Part shown: piece after piece, positions 1 to 7,679 of the stretch
Layout: each line of letters begins with the position of its first letter
Position numbering within the stretch: position 1 is the stretch's first letter
Assembly: GCA_002937455.1 (NCBI GenBank)
Contig: PTJZ01000017.1
Coordinates: 1 to 17,496 of the forward strand
From: Alphaproteobacteria bacterium MarineAlpha11_Bin1
GTDB taxonomy: Bacteria; Pseudomonadota; Alphaproteobacteria; MPNO01; UBA830
Direction of reading: 5' to 3'
Length of the DNA: 17,496 bases
Position numbers and translations under genes: made by a program
The notes under the pieces: generated by a model
Databases searched by the model: none
What the model was told of the DNA's origin: nothing
The model's input: the letters and a program-made list of their open reading frames with translations, nothing else

Positions 1-2
1 AC

Positions 3-140
3 GCGCCGCCCGGTGAGAATGCGGAAGGACCGCCTGGTGAAGGTGATGGTCCGCCACCTGGAGAGGGTGGCCCGGTTGGTGAAGGGCCGGAGCAGGGGCC
101 GGGTGATGGTCCTGAGGGTGGTCCGGACGGCGAGCGCCTG
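3..140 (+). repeat. Low-complexity PGEG/GDGP-rich coding repeat
   Basis: In the RTX reading frame this stretch encodes an imperfect Pro-Gly-Glu/Asp pattern (PPGE, PGEGDGP, PGEGGP, GPGDGPEGGP). The DNA shows recurring ggtgaagg / ggtgatggtcc units. It resembles a disordered, collagen-like acidic linker and continues past the left window edge, so its full copy number cannot be seen. Confidence 0.75.
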
Positions 141-2990
141 GTGTCGGAGGAGGAGGTCCGTGAAAGGGAGCTAGAGGCAGTAAAAGAGAGAGAAAGTGAA
201 CGAGAAATCGCGGAGGAGGAATTTAACCGGGCGATTGAGGAGGGTGCCGACCCTCGGGAGGCCGCCTATAGGGCGGAGCGGGCTGTTCGAGATAGTAAGG
301 TGGAAAAGAAGACTAAGTCGCTAGGTGATGCAATTAAAGAGGTTGGTTCTGCCGAGGCGGCACTTGAACGACAGCTTCAAACCGAGGTCTCGCAATACGA
401 GGACATCTCGATAATAAGGGAAAGTGCTTTTCGTAATTTAAACGACGCTTTCTATAATCCAGAGGGTGAGAATTTTAAAGTAATCGTAGGGGAGAGCGTA
501 AGGGAGGGTAAAGTTGGTGAAGGGGCTTTTCGTGACGCTCTAATAAAAGGCGGAAACATTAATGACGCCTTTACGGCAGCATTCAAAGCGAATATCGCAG
601 CCGGCGAAGACTTCATTTCTGCAAACCTGTTCGTTCAGGGGTTCGATCCGGGTCTCGAAGCCTCCGCTAGGATTAATGAACAGGTCAATGAAATAAGGGT
701 CGAAACGCAGTTCGCCATAGGAACAATATCCACCTTCACTGAACAGATCTTTGCCACGGCGGGAAATGACAGCCTAATTGGGTCCCCGGGAACGAACGCA
801 AATACAACTTTTATCTCAATTCAGGGAAAATCGCTGGGTGGTGTGGATAAGATTGATGGCGGCGCCGGTACCGACGAGCTCAGGCTCCAAAATCTCTCCG
901 ATATATTACTTATCGCCACGGCTCCGTCACCGTTGCTTTCTGGAAATTTTATTCTCGAATACTCTGACCAGTCAGGGTCCATAACTGGCACTATCACAAC
1001 GATAAATATCGATCAGGCATTCGCTGTTGCGGCGGACGGAACCAGCCAACGTATTGCAACGGACAGATTAATTGCCGGTGCTACTTCTATGAACATCGTT
1101 GGAACATCAGGGAACGATACACTCAACCTGGCGGGCGATGGAACATCCGCAGCTGACGTGACAAGAGGGAGCCTTAGCTATGATGTTGATGCGGCGAATG
1201 CAATTGGCGCGATAGTATTTGGACAGGGTGGGAATGACACGATCACTACAGCTGGCACTAACGCAAATGTCGTGTCCGCCGGTGACGGTGATGATGTAAT
1301 CAATCTTGGGGTCGGCTCACACCTAATCGAGGGCGATGCCGGCGATGACACAATCGTCCTTGCAGCCGAAACTAGCCTGTTTTCTCTGGGCGGCAGAATT
1401 GCAGTGCCACAATTTGCCACGAATATGTCTGGCGGCACAAATTCAAGCGTCGGCTCTGGGGGAGGCGATACACTCCAGATCGGTAATAGCTCGACATCAA
1501 CCAATCAAACCTTCACAGCCCAGGCAAATGATGGCGGTTCAAGCGCGACAATTGTCGGGATGGAAATACTTAACTTTTTTAAATCTGGCACGATTTTCAA
1601 GGCGTTTGCGCAAACGTTTCTGCAATTTTCATCCATAACCGGTGAAAGTGGCGTAACTGGCGTCGAACTGGTTGGAACCAATGGGACCCTGAACCTCTCG
1701 GCAATAAACATCGGATCCGCGGTATCGACGCTCAGCGCCGTTCGAACTAGCGGCAGCGGCGGCGGTGTAAGCGTTTTCGACGGAAGTGACGCAAATGGAC
1801 GAACCCTTGTTGGAACTACAAATAATGATACGCTTTCCGGCTTCGGCGGAAACGACATCTTTCAGATGGGTGGCGGAAGAGATACTCTGTCGGGCGGCGA
1901 TGGAAACGACACGTTTCAAATTGCGGCGGCGTCGGACATCACCAATGGCATCGATCTTTCGGGTGGTGCCGGTACCGACACACTTTTGCTGACGTCCACG
2001 AGTATTTCTTCTCTTGTCTTTCCATCGGGTTTTGTCTCGTTCGCGACCCTAGAAAGTTTTGATCTATCAGGTGGATCTGCGTCGGGGGTTTCTGTGACGA
2101 TGACGGGAAATGATTTGCAGGCTATTCCACAGTTTGTTGCAGACGGTACGACGGATGCCTTGAATGTGTTCACAGATAGTTTTGACACACGTGGTTTAAC
2201 ATTTAACGGTATCGAACAGATTAATCTGACTGAGACAATCAGTTCCAATCCCGACAATCCGGGTACGTTTCAGCGATTAGAGATTAATGGTTCCACGTCG
2301 TTCACTGGGCTGGATGTCATTTCCGGAACTGTCGACACCAGTAGTAATCCAGATGACGAGGTTGAGGTCTCCGGCGATCGAGATTTTTCGGGCATTACGT
2401 TCACAAATATGAATGAGTTGGACTTGGCCGATGGGAGCGGCGTTCGTCAGACGATAGGTGCAAATTCCAGTACATCGCTGGGCCTAACAGAGATCGATGA
2501 TTTCACCGGTGGCTCCGGGTCAACGACGGATCGTTTTGATTACAAGAGTAATCTCGTTTCGGGTAATGGCACGTCGGTGTCGGCCTCAAGTGACTTTACG
2601 CTGACAGAGATCAATAGCGGTGCCCGTGCGACGAACGTGATCTCTTCGAATGCGACTGGCGTCATTGATTTTGAGACGACGGTTAATACCAACAATCTGG
2701 GTATAGATATCACCAACTCAACGTTAAGCGAGATTACGACAGCGGCTGAAGCGCTTCTCGAGAGCACAAACTCCTCCACAAACCTCACCGGATCGTCGGC
2801 CCAGGTGACACAGGGGAACGCTAATACTGACTCGCTGCTGATCTTCTACGATAATGATGAAGACGCGGTTATCATCCGTTATCAGGAAGGTTCGACATCT
2901 GAGGCGGATTTCAGTGGAGAACTGAGCGTCGTCGCGATCTTCGATAATCCTGGTAGTGTTTCAACCTTCGATAACGCCAATATTATTTAA
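3..2990 (+). CDS. RTX-type secreted/surface protein, 5' end outside window
   Basis: The frame is open from base 3 to the TAA at 2988-2990, giving 995 visible residues; no start is needed inside the window. The GTG at 141 is the first start-like codon but is probably internal. From the N-terminal side there is a Pro/Gly/Glu/Asp-rich stretch (bases 3-140), then a highly charged helical segment. After that come glycine-rich, Asp-rich nonapeptide-like motifs (GGNDT, GDGDD, GDAGDD, GGNDIF, GGDGNDTF), typical of RTX calcium-binding beta-rolls, within Ser/Thr/Gly/Asn-rich beta-strand-like sequence. It has few or no Cys and ends in a short hydrophobic tail (ANII), as type I substrates often do. No signal peptide can be judged because the N-terminus is missing. 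ABC, HlyD and TolC genes follow directly, so export by that system is a strong inference. The actual role (adhesin, S-layer or matrix protein) is unknown; I see no protease or lipase motif. Confidence 0.88.
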   Translation, partial: APPGENAEGPPGEGDGPPPGEGGPVGEGPEQGPGDGPEGGPDGERLVSEEEVRERELEAVKERESEREIAEEEFNRAIEEGADPREAAYRAERAVRDSKVEKKTKSLGDAIKEVGSAEAALERQLQTEVSQYEDISIIRESAFRNLNDAFYNPEGENFKVIVGESVREGKVGEGAFRDALIKGGNINDAFTAAFKANIAAGEDFISANLFVQGFDPGLEASARINEQVNEIRVETQFAIGTISTFTEQIFATAGNDSLIGSPGTNANTTFISIQGKSLGGVDKIDGGAGTDELRLQNLSDILLIATAPSPLLSGNFILEYSDQSGSITGTITTINIDQAFAVAADGTSQRIATDRLIAGATSMNIVGTSGNDTLNLAGDGTSAADVTRGSLSYDVDAANAIGAIVFGQGGNDTITTAGTNANVVSAGDGDDVINLGVGSHLIEGDAGDDTIVLAAETSLFSLGGRIAVPQFATNMSGGTNSSVGSGGGDTLQIGNSSTSTNQTFTAQANDGGSSATIVGMEILNFFKSGTIFKAFAQTFLQFSSITGESGVTGVELVGTNGTLNLSAINIGSAVSTLSAVRTSGSGGGVSVFDGSDANGRTLVGTTNNDTLSGFGGNDIFQMGGGRDTLSGGDGNDTFQIAAASDITNGIDLSGGAGTDTLLLTSTSISSLVFPSGFVSFATLESFDLSGGSASGVSVTMTGNDLQAIPQFVADGTTDALNVFTDSFDTRGLTFNGIEQINLTETISSNPDNPGTFQRLEINGSTSFTGLDVISGTVDTSSNPDDEVEVSGDRDFSGITFTNMNELDLADGSGVRQTIGANSSTSLGLTEIDDFTGGSGSTTDRFDYKSNLVSGNGTSVSASSDFTLTEINSGARATNVISSNATGVIDFETTVNTNNLGIDITNSTLSEITTAAEALLESTNSSTNLTGSSAQVTQGNANTDSLLIFYDNDEDAVIIRYQEGSTSEADFSGELSVVAIFDNPGSVSTFDNANII
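1101..1371 (+). repeat. RTX-like nonapeptide block 1
   Basis: Encodes a run of Gly/Asn/Asp motifs in the RTX protein: GTSGNDTLNL, GQGGNDTI, SAGDGDDVINL, EGDAGDDTIVL. These match the GGxGxDxUx style of calcium-binding beta-roll repeats, though spacing is irregular and several copies are degenerate. An isolated related motif (GGAGTDELRL) lies upstream at about 858-887. Confidence 0.75.
1812..1991 (+). repeat. RTX-like nonapeptide block 2
   Basis: The most canonical RTX block of the protein: GTTNNDTLSGFGGNDIF, GGGRDTLSGGDGNDTFQI and GGAGTDTLLL. Adjacent copies are close to the nine-residue period expected of a calcium-loaded beta-roll. Ca2+ binding is inferred from family knowledge. Confidence 0.8.
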
Positions 2991-3020
2991 ATAATTCTGG
3001 TATAGTGGTCTAAGTAAGAA

Positions 3021-3040
3021 ATCGGTTAGTTTGAACCGAT
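3021..3040 (+). promoter_or_regulatory. Perfect 7-bp hairpin over the ABC transporter start codon
   Basis: ATCGGTT (3021-3027) and AACCGAT (3034-3040) are exact inverted repeats around a 6-base loop. The right arm contains the first two bases of the ATG at 3039-3041. No T-run follows, so this is not a normal terminator, and no clear Shine-Dalgarno is present. In the mRNA it could limit translation of the exporter relative to the RTX substrate; that role is inference. Confidence 0.45.
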
Positions 3041-4691
3041 GAAAAGACTACTTTTACAATTCGGTCTTAATCCTTCTAAAACGCTTGGGCTTTTATTTTC
3101 TTCCCTCGCGGCTAACCTTCTGGCGTTGGTGCCGGCAGTTTTCGTCATTCTGGTATTGAATAGATACGTTACTTATGGCGTCGATGCGACTTTGGTTACC
3201 CTTGCAACCGCAGCTTGTCTCGCAATTTTGTTTGAATTTGTGTTTCGTCGATTGAGGTACCAGACAGCGTCTCGACTTGATGTAGATGGTCAAAAAAAAC
3301 TCAACGAAAATGTTTTCTTAAAATTTATCGGGGTAAAACTTGGATTTATGGGTCAAGTGCCGGTTACTACGCTAAGGGGGGTGTTCGGGAGTGTCGACCA
3401 ATTAAAGAATGCGTATTCCCCGAGTAACATTTGCGCATTCTTAGATGCTCCTTTCGCGCTTTTATTCCTTTTTGCACTTTACCTATTATGTCCGCCCCTT
3501 TGCCTCATCACGGCAGTCATTATCTGCATGTTATCTCTAATAATTACTATTCAATTGAATAGTCTGCGAGAGGTGGGTCGCAATATCAATAAAGCTAATA
3601 CGCTCAAGCTGCAGCTTGTAAACAATGCCATCGATACCCCGGAGACTCTGAGATTATTTGATAATGAGGCTCACCTTCACAAGAAATGGCAAAAAATCTG
3701 TGAAGCATTTGATGCACTACATTTTCGCCTTTCTGACCGTCAGGACAGAACGCAATCTCTAATCAAGGCTTTTACCGGTCTTTTGACGGTTGCGGTAATT
3801 TCGATAGGTGCCGTTCTCGTGGTTGACGGTCAGCTCGACATTGGTGAGATGATTGGCGCCAATATACTTGCAGCCAGGGCGCTGGCACCGATCGTTTCTC
3901 TCTGCCAACAAACAGAGGGTTGGGTCCGCGCTGATCAGGCAAGCAAAACACTCAACGATTTTGATCGTCTCCCACTCGAACAAACTGATGGGTCAGCTTT
4001 TGAAGATTATTCGGGCAAGCTTGAATTCAGGGACGTAAATTTCAACTATCACTCGCGCGAGACGCCGGTGTTGGAAAAACTGAACTTTGTGCTCCAGCCT
4101 GGAGAAGTCCTCTGTGTAACTGGGGCCAATGGGTCAGGGAAGTCGACGCTCGCCAAATTAGTTATCGGATTGCTCGAGCCCAGTCAGGGCTACATATCCC
4201 TGGATGGTGTGAACCTCAAGCAAATGTCTCTAAATTGGTGGCGAAAGCATATTGTTTATCTTCCACAAGAGCCTCGGTTTATAGAGGGGACCATCCGCGA
4301 AAATTTTCTGGCCAGCAGTGCCAGTCTTACTGACGATGGTATTAGAAAACTGCTATCCGTTGTTGGGCTTGAAGACGAAATTGATAAAACGGCTGGGGGA
4401 TTGGAACAGGCTCTTAACAGTTCCGGTTCGAGCCTGTCTTTGGGAGTTCGGAGAAGACTGGCCTTGGCGAGAGCACTCGTTAACGCTGGTAAATTAGCGG
4501 TCCTAGACGAGCCTACAGAGGGCATTGATTCCGTTGGGGCGTCGCATGTTTACAACGTGATGAACAATTTATCAGGATCGGGGCGAACGCTGATTATTTG
4601 TTCGCACGACCCAGAAGTTCTTAGCGGCGCGCATCATGTTCTCGATCTTAACGATGGAACGGACGCCATCGTACGTTCGGTCGCAACTTAG
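3039..4691 (+). CDS. Type I secretion ABC transporter (permease-ATPase fusion)
   Basis: A 550-residue half-transporter that would energise export of the upstream RTX protein across the inner membrane. Hydrophobic membrane segments occupy roughly residues 15-42, 50-68, 134-172 and 245-282, followed by a nucleotide-binding domain from about residue 325. Visible motifs are Walker A GANGSGKST (362-370), Q-loop Gln410 in YLPQEP, Walker B LAVLDE with catalytic Glu491, and H-loop His523 in CSHD. The signature, normally LSGGQ, reads LSLGV (466-470) before RRRLALARAL, so it is degenerate. No N-terminal C39 peptidase domain is present, consistent with an RTX-type rather than bacteriocin-type exporter. 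It starts 48 bases after the RTX stop and ends 5 bases before the HlyD gene. Family assignment is firm; substrate identity rests on position. Confidence 0.9.
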   Translation: MKRLLLQFGLNPSKTLGLLFSSLAANLLALVPAVFVILVLNRYVTYGVDATLVTLATAACLAILFEFVFRRLRYQTASRLDVDGQKKLNENVFLKFIGVKLGFMGQVPVTTLRGVFGSVDQLKNAYSPSNICAFLDAPFALLFLFALYLLCPPLCLITAVIICMLSLIITIQLNSLREVGRNINKANTLKLQLVNNAIDTPETLRLFDNEAHLHKKWQKICEAFDALHFRLSDRQDRTQSLIKAFTGLLTVAVISIGAVLVVDGQLDIGEMIGANILAARALAPIVSLCQQTEGWVRADQASKTLNDFDRLPLEQTDGSAFEDYSGKLEFRDVNFNYHSRETPVLEKLNFVLQPGEVLCVTGANGSGKSTLAKLVIGLLEPSQGYISLDGVNLKQMSLNWWRKHIVYLPQEPRFIEGTIRENFLASSASLTDDGIRKLLSVVGLEDEIDKTAGGLEQALNSSGSSLSLGVRRRLALARALVNAGKLAVLDEPTEGIDSVGASHVYNVMNNLSGSGRTLIICSHDPEVLSGAHHVLDLNDGTDAIVRSVAT

Positions 4692-4696
4692 GTGGT

Positions 4697-5959
4697 ATGA
4701 CGATGGTGAATAGTTACCGCTTTGGCCTAGCGACCTTTCTGTTATTTCTCGGCGTCGGTATTTGGTCTTTTTTCGGGACCCTAGATTACGTGACGGTCAC
4801 GCAAGGCTTTGTAACTCCATCGAACAAGATTAAGAAAATCCAGCATCTTGAAGGTGGAATTATTCGTTCGATTCTTGTCTTTGAAGGACAACGTGTAGGA
4901 GAAGGGGCGCCTCTAATTGAGCTGCAGGCGACTAAATCTGAGGCAGAATTCAATGAATTAGAAACAAGACTGGCAGCATTACAGATTGATTTAATTCGGC
5001 TAGAAGCGGAGCAAGGTTTCAAAAAAAAATTAATATATTCAGCAAAAATACGCGGTCAGCACCCAAGCAAAATAGAGAAAGCGGTCGCCCTTTTTCAAAT
5101 CCGAAAAACGTCTTTGGAAAATAGGGTCTCGGCCCAAAAAAATGTTGTTCAGCAGAAAATACAGGATATGGAGGAAATCCAGCAGAGGATAAGCAAAAAC
5201 AAGAAATATCTGAAGATTCTTACAGAAAAGATCACGATTAGCTCTAATTTGCTTAAGGATGATTTATCAAATCGGCTCGAGCATCTTAAGTATCTCGAAC
5301 AGAAGATTGGTATAGAAGGAAAAATCAGTGAGGATTTTTGGTCTCTAGAGAAATCCAAAACAGCAATAAAAGAAGCTAAACTGCGTATCCTTAGTCTTCG
5401 AGATTCTCAAAAAGAAACAGCATTATCCGAGTATAATGAAAAGAATAATGCATATGAAGAATTGCGTTTTAGAAGGGATAGGTTGCTAGATAGTCGTTCC
5501 AGAACAATGATCCGATCTCCAGTGAGCGGGCGGGTTAAATACCTGTATTATTCTACGATAGGAGGTGTAGTCGCCCCGGGCGCTGTTGTAGTCGAAGTTG
5601 TGCCGGAGGCCGGTAAACTAATTATAGAAGCTAGGTTGCCCGTTAATGAAAGGGCTTATGTGAAGCTGGGGCAGCAGGCCAAGGTTCGTCTGACCTCTCC
5701 AGGGCCTGCGGGTTTTGGACAATTGAATGGTTTCGTAGATTATATAAGTGCGGATAGCATTTCCGACCAAAACGGGGTTCCATATTTTTTGGTGAGGATT
5801 AGCGTTGACGGAAAAAATATTTCTTATAACGGAAAAAATTATGAGCTCGCTTCTGGCGAAAGCGTGGAGTGTCGGATATTGATCGGCGAAAGACGTATTA
5901 TCAATTACTTTATAGAACCGTTCTGGAAGGGGGCTAGTATGGCGCTAAGAGAGCATTGA
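4697..5959 (+). CDS. HlyD-family membrane fusion protein of type I secretion
   Basis: The periplasmic adaptor linking the ABC exporter to the outer membrane channel. One membrane segment lies near the N-terminus (about residues 9-26). It is followed by the biotinyl-lipoyl-like half motif around IQHLEGGIIRSILVFEGQRV (about 48-67), and a long Lys/Glu/Leu/Gln-rich alpha-hairpin coiled coil (about 80-265). The second lipoyl half and beta-barrel begin at IRSPVSGRVKYL (about 272). A length of 420 residues is usual for HlyD/PrtE-type proteins. The start at 4697 is 5 bases after the ABC stop; an in-frame ATG at 4703 has better spacing from the weak AGGTGG site at 4690-4695 and may be the true start. 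It is almost certainly co-translated with the ABC gene. Confidence 0.92.
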   Translation: MTMVNSYRFGLATFLLFLGVGIWSFFGTLDYVTVTQGFVTPSNKIKKIQHLEGGIIRSILVFEGQRVGEGAPLIELQATKSEAEFNELETRLAALQIDLIRLEAEQGFKKKLIYSAKIRGQHPSKIEKAVALFQIRKTSLENRVSAQKNVVQQKIQDMEEIQQRISKNKKYLKILTEKITISSNLLKDDLSNRLEHLKYLEQKIGIEGKISEDFWSLEKSKTAIKEAKLRILSLRDSQKETALSEYNEKNNAYEELRFRRDRLLDSRSRTMIRSPVSGRVKYLYYSTIGGVVAPGAVVVEVVPEAGKLIIEARLPVNERAYVKLGQQAKVRLTSPGPAGFGQLNGFVDYISADSISDQNGVPYFLVRISVDGKNISYNGKNYELASGESVECRILIGERRIINYFIEPFWKGASMALREH

Positions 5960-6012
5960 TTGTATTTCATTACCCTGATTGCATAGGATTTTATAAAAGA
6001 GAGACTATTTGA

Positions 6013-7344
6013 ATGACTGTTAGACATCCTCTGCAGAGGTGCTCACTCATTTTTTCGGCCACTGTTTCTATGGCTGTTATCGGCGGTTTTTTCGCGACTG
6101 ACGCGCTTTCTAAAGGTCTTTCATTTAAGGAACAAATTTCCGAAATACTGGACAAACATCCCCGTATTGAAGCTGCTAGACAGACGGTTCAGTCCCTGAA
6201 AGAGGGAATAAGTGTGAGCCAGAAGGCCTGGTTTCCAGACCTCGCAGTCACGGGAAGTAGAGCCAAGGAAAACAGAAATAACGTGAGTGGCACCGACGAC
6301 ACAACGATGAAGTCGGCCGAGCTCAAATTGACATTAACGCAACCAATTTATGACTTCGGATCGAAATCAACAGCGATAAGAATTGCACGTTTGCGATTAG
6401 AACAGGCGGAGAAAACACTCGAACTAACGAAACAATCAATAATTCTAGAAATCGGCGTCGCCCAGATTGGGGCATCGACAGCGATTGATAAACTCAGATA
6501 TGCGAGAAGGTCACTCTCTAACCTAAAAAAACAGACCAAGTTAGAAAATATTAAAGTAAAAACCGGCGCTGGTGTCTCAACGGATGTTTTGCAGGCCAAA
6601 GTCCAGTTAGCTGGAGCCAGAGCGCGTCTACTTGCCACTGAAGGTCAGCTGAAAACACAGGAAAATCGTTATAGAGCTGTATTTGGAGAGCTTCAGAATG
6701 ACTTTTTAAAATCGCGTAAATTAAAACTTCCCATTGACGCTCTTCCTGAAACTGAGGACGAGGCGCTTGCGATGGCGAAAAAGAGTAATTATCAGATTCG
6801 GTCACTGCAGGACGCCGTATCATTGTCAAAAGCAGCGCTTTCTCAGGTAAAGTCGGATCAGGTTTGGCCGAAATTTAGTTTCGTCTTGGATAAGAGCTTT
6901 AAAGAAAATGTCGGGGGAACAAGAGGGAAGGCCCAAGAACTGACAGCAAAATTCCAATTCACCTATAATTTTAACCTCGGTTTTTCAGTGGTTAATAGTA
7001 TCGATGCGGCAAGAGCAAATTATTCGGCCGCTCAGAGACAACTTGATGACGCGAGGCGTTTAATCAATGAATCTGTGAGTAATGCATTTACTGCCTATCA
7101 ACAATCTCTTGAGAATGCAGAACTATTAGCTGAGCAGGCGGCCTTGTCTGCGGCGTTTCTTGAGCTTGCCAGAAAGGAGAGGAAGTTAGGCAAGAGGTCT
7201 CTCCTAGAGATACTGGCAGGAGAGACGGCCGAGATAAATGCTAAGTCCGACGCTGCTGAGGCCGAAGGGGCCCGGGTGTCGACGTCGCTTGCATTATTGT
7301 CGGCGATGGGCGTACTGGATAAAAAGCACTTAATCCTGAAGTGA
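6013..7344 (+). CDS. TolC-family outer membrane channel protein
   Basis: The outer membrane component completing the type I secretion system. An N-terminal signal peptide is evident: Arg4 and Arg9, a hydrophobic stretch about 11-28, and probable cleavage after TDA near residue 31. The mature protein shows the duplicated helical TolC architecture: a first half with the strand-like LTQPIYDFGSKSTAIRIARL, and a second half with an equivalent strand region (FTYNFNLGFSVVNSIDAARA) and long Ala/Gln/Glu-rich helices. The length of 443 residues is normal. The gene begins 53 bases after the HlyD stop with a modest AGAGAG site upstream, and it is the last gene of the cluster. No strong terminator follows it. 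Confidence 0.9.
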   Translation: MTVRHPLQRCSLIFSATVSMAVIGGFFATDALSKGLSFKEQISEILDKHPRIEAARQTVQSLKEGISVSQKAWFPDLAVTGSRAKENRNNVSGTDDTTMKSAELKLTLTQPIYDFGSKSTAIRIARLRLEQAEKTLELTKQSIILEIGVAQIGASTAIDKLRYARRSLSNLKKQTKLENIKVKTGAGVSTDVLQAKVQLAGARARLLATEGQLKTQENRYRAVFGELQNDFLKSRKLKLPIDALPETEDEALAMAKKSNYQIRSLQDAVSLSKAALSQVKSDQVWPKFSFVLDKSFKENVGGTRGKAQELTAKFQFTYNFNLGFSVVNSIDAARANYSAAQRQLDDARRLINESVSNAFTAYQQSLENAELLAEQAALSAAFLELARKERKLGKRSLLEILAGETAEINAKSDAAEAEGARVSTSLALLSAMGVLDKKHLILK

Positions 7345-7679
7345 ATTAAAATAAGAAATACGACTATTGAATTTTTCATTTTACTATAGATTGCTTTGAC
7401 TAGTTAGTCTCAGAGCCGGGCGTTTAACTCCACAATACTTTTGATCGCTATTTTACTTGGTTTGTAGCAAGGCTACTCGTCTCCAATAAATTCAGTATCA
7501 ATTTGAATTGAATAATTAAAATCGCCAAACCCGAATTCAACGTAACAATGATATGGTCCATCTTCGTCCGATCAACATTTGTATTTATGTAAAAAGAGAA
7601 TTTTGGTTATCGGGGAGTAGGCAAATGGGCCTTGTTCGGTCACTAAACAGGTGTCTGAAACGTATCTTGGCTGAGCGTA
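7345..7679. other. 335-base intergenic gap, no gene recognised
   Basis: AT-rich DNA between the secretion genes and the photolyase-like gene. I see no credible ORF, no tRNA and no convincing rho-independent terminator. Only short inverted repeats are present, such as GTAGC-AAG-GCTAC at 7464-7476. It presumably holds the end of the secretion transcript and the promoter of the next gene, but I cannot assign boxes with confidence. Confidence 0.5.
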
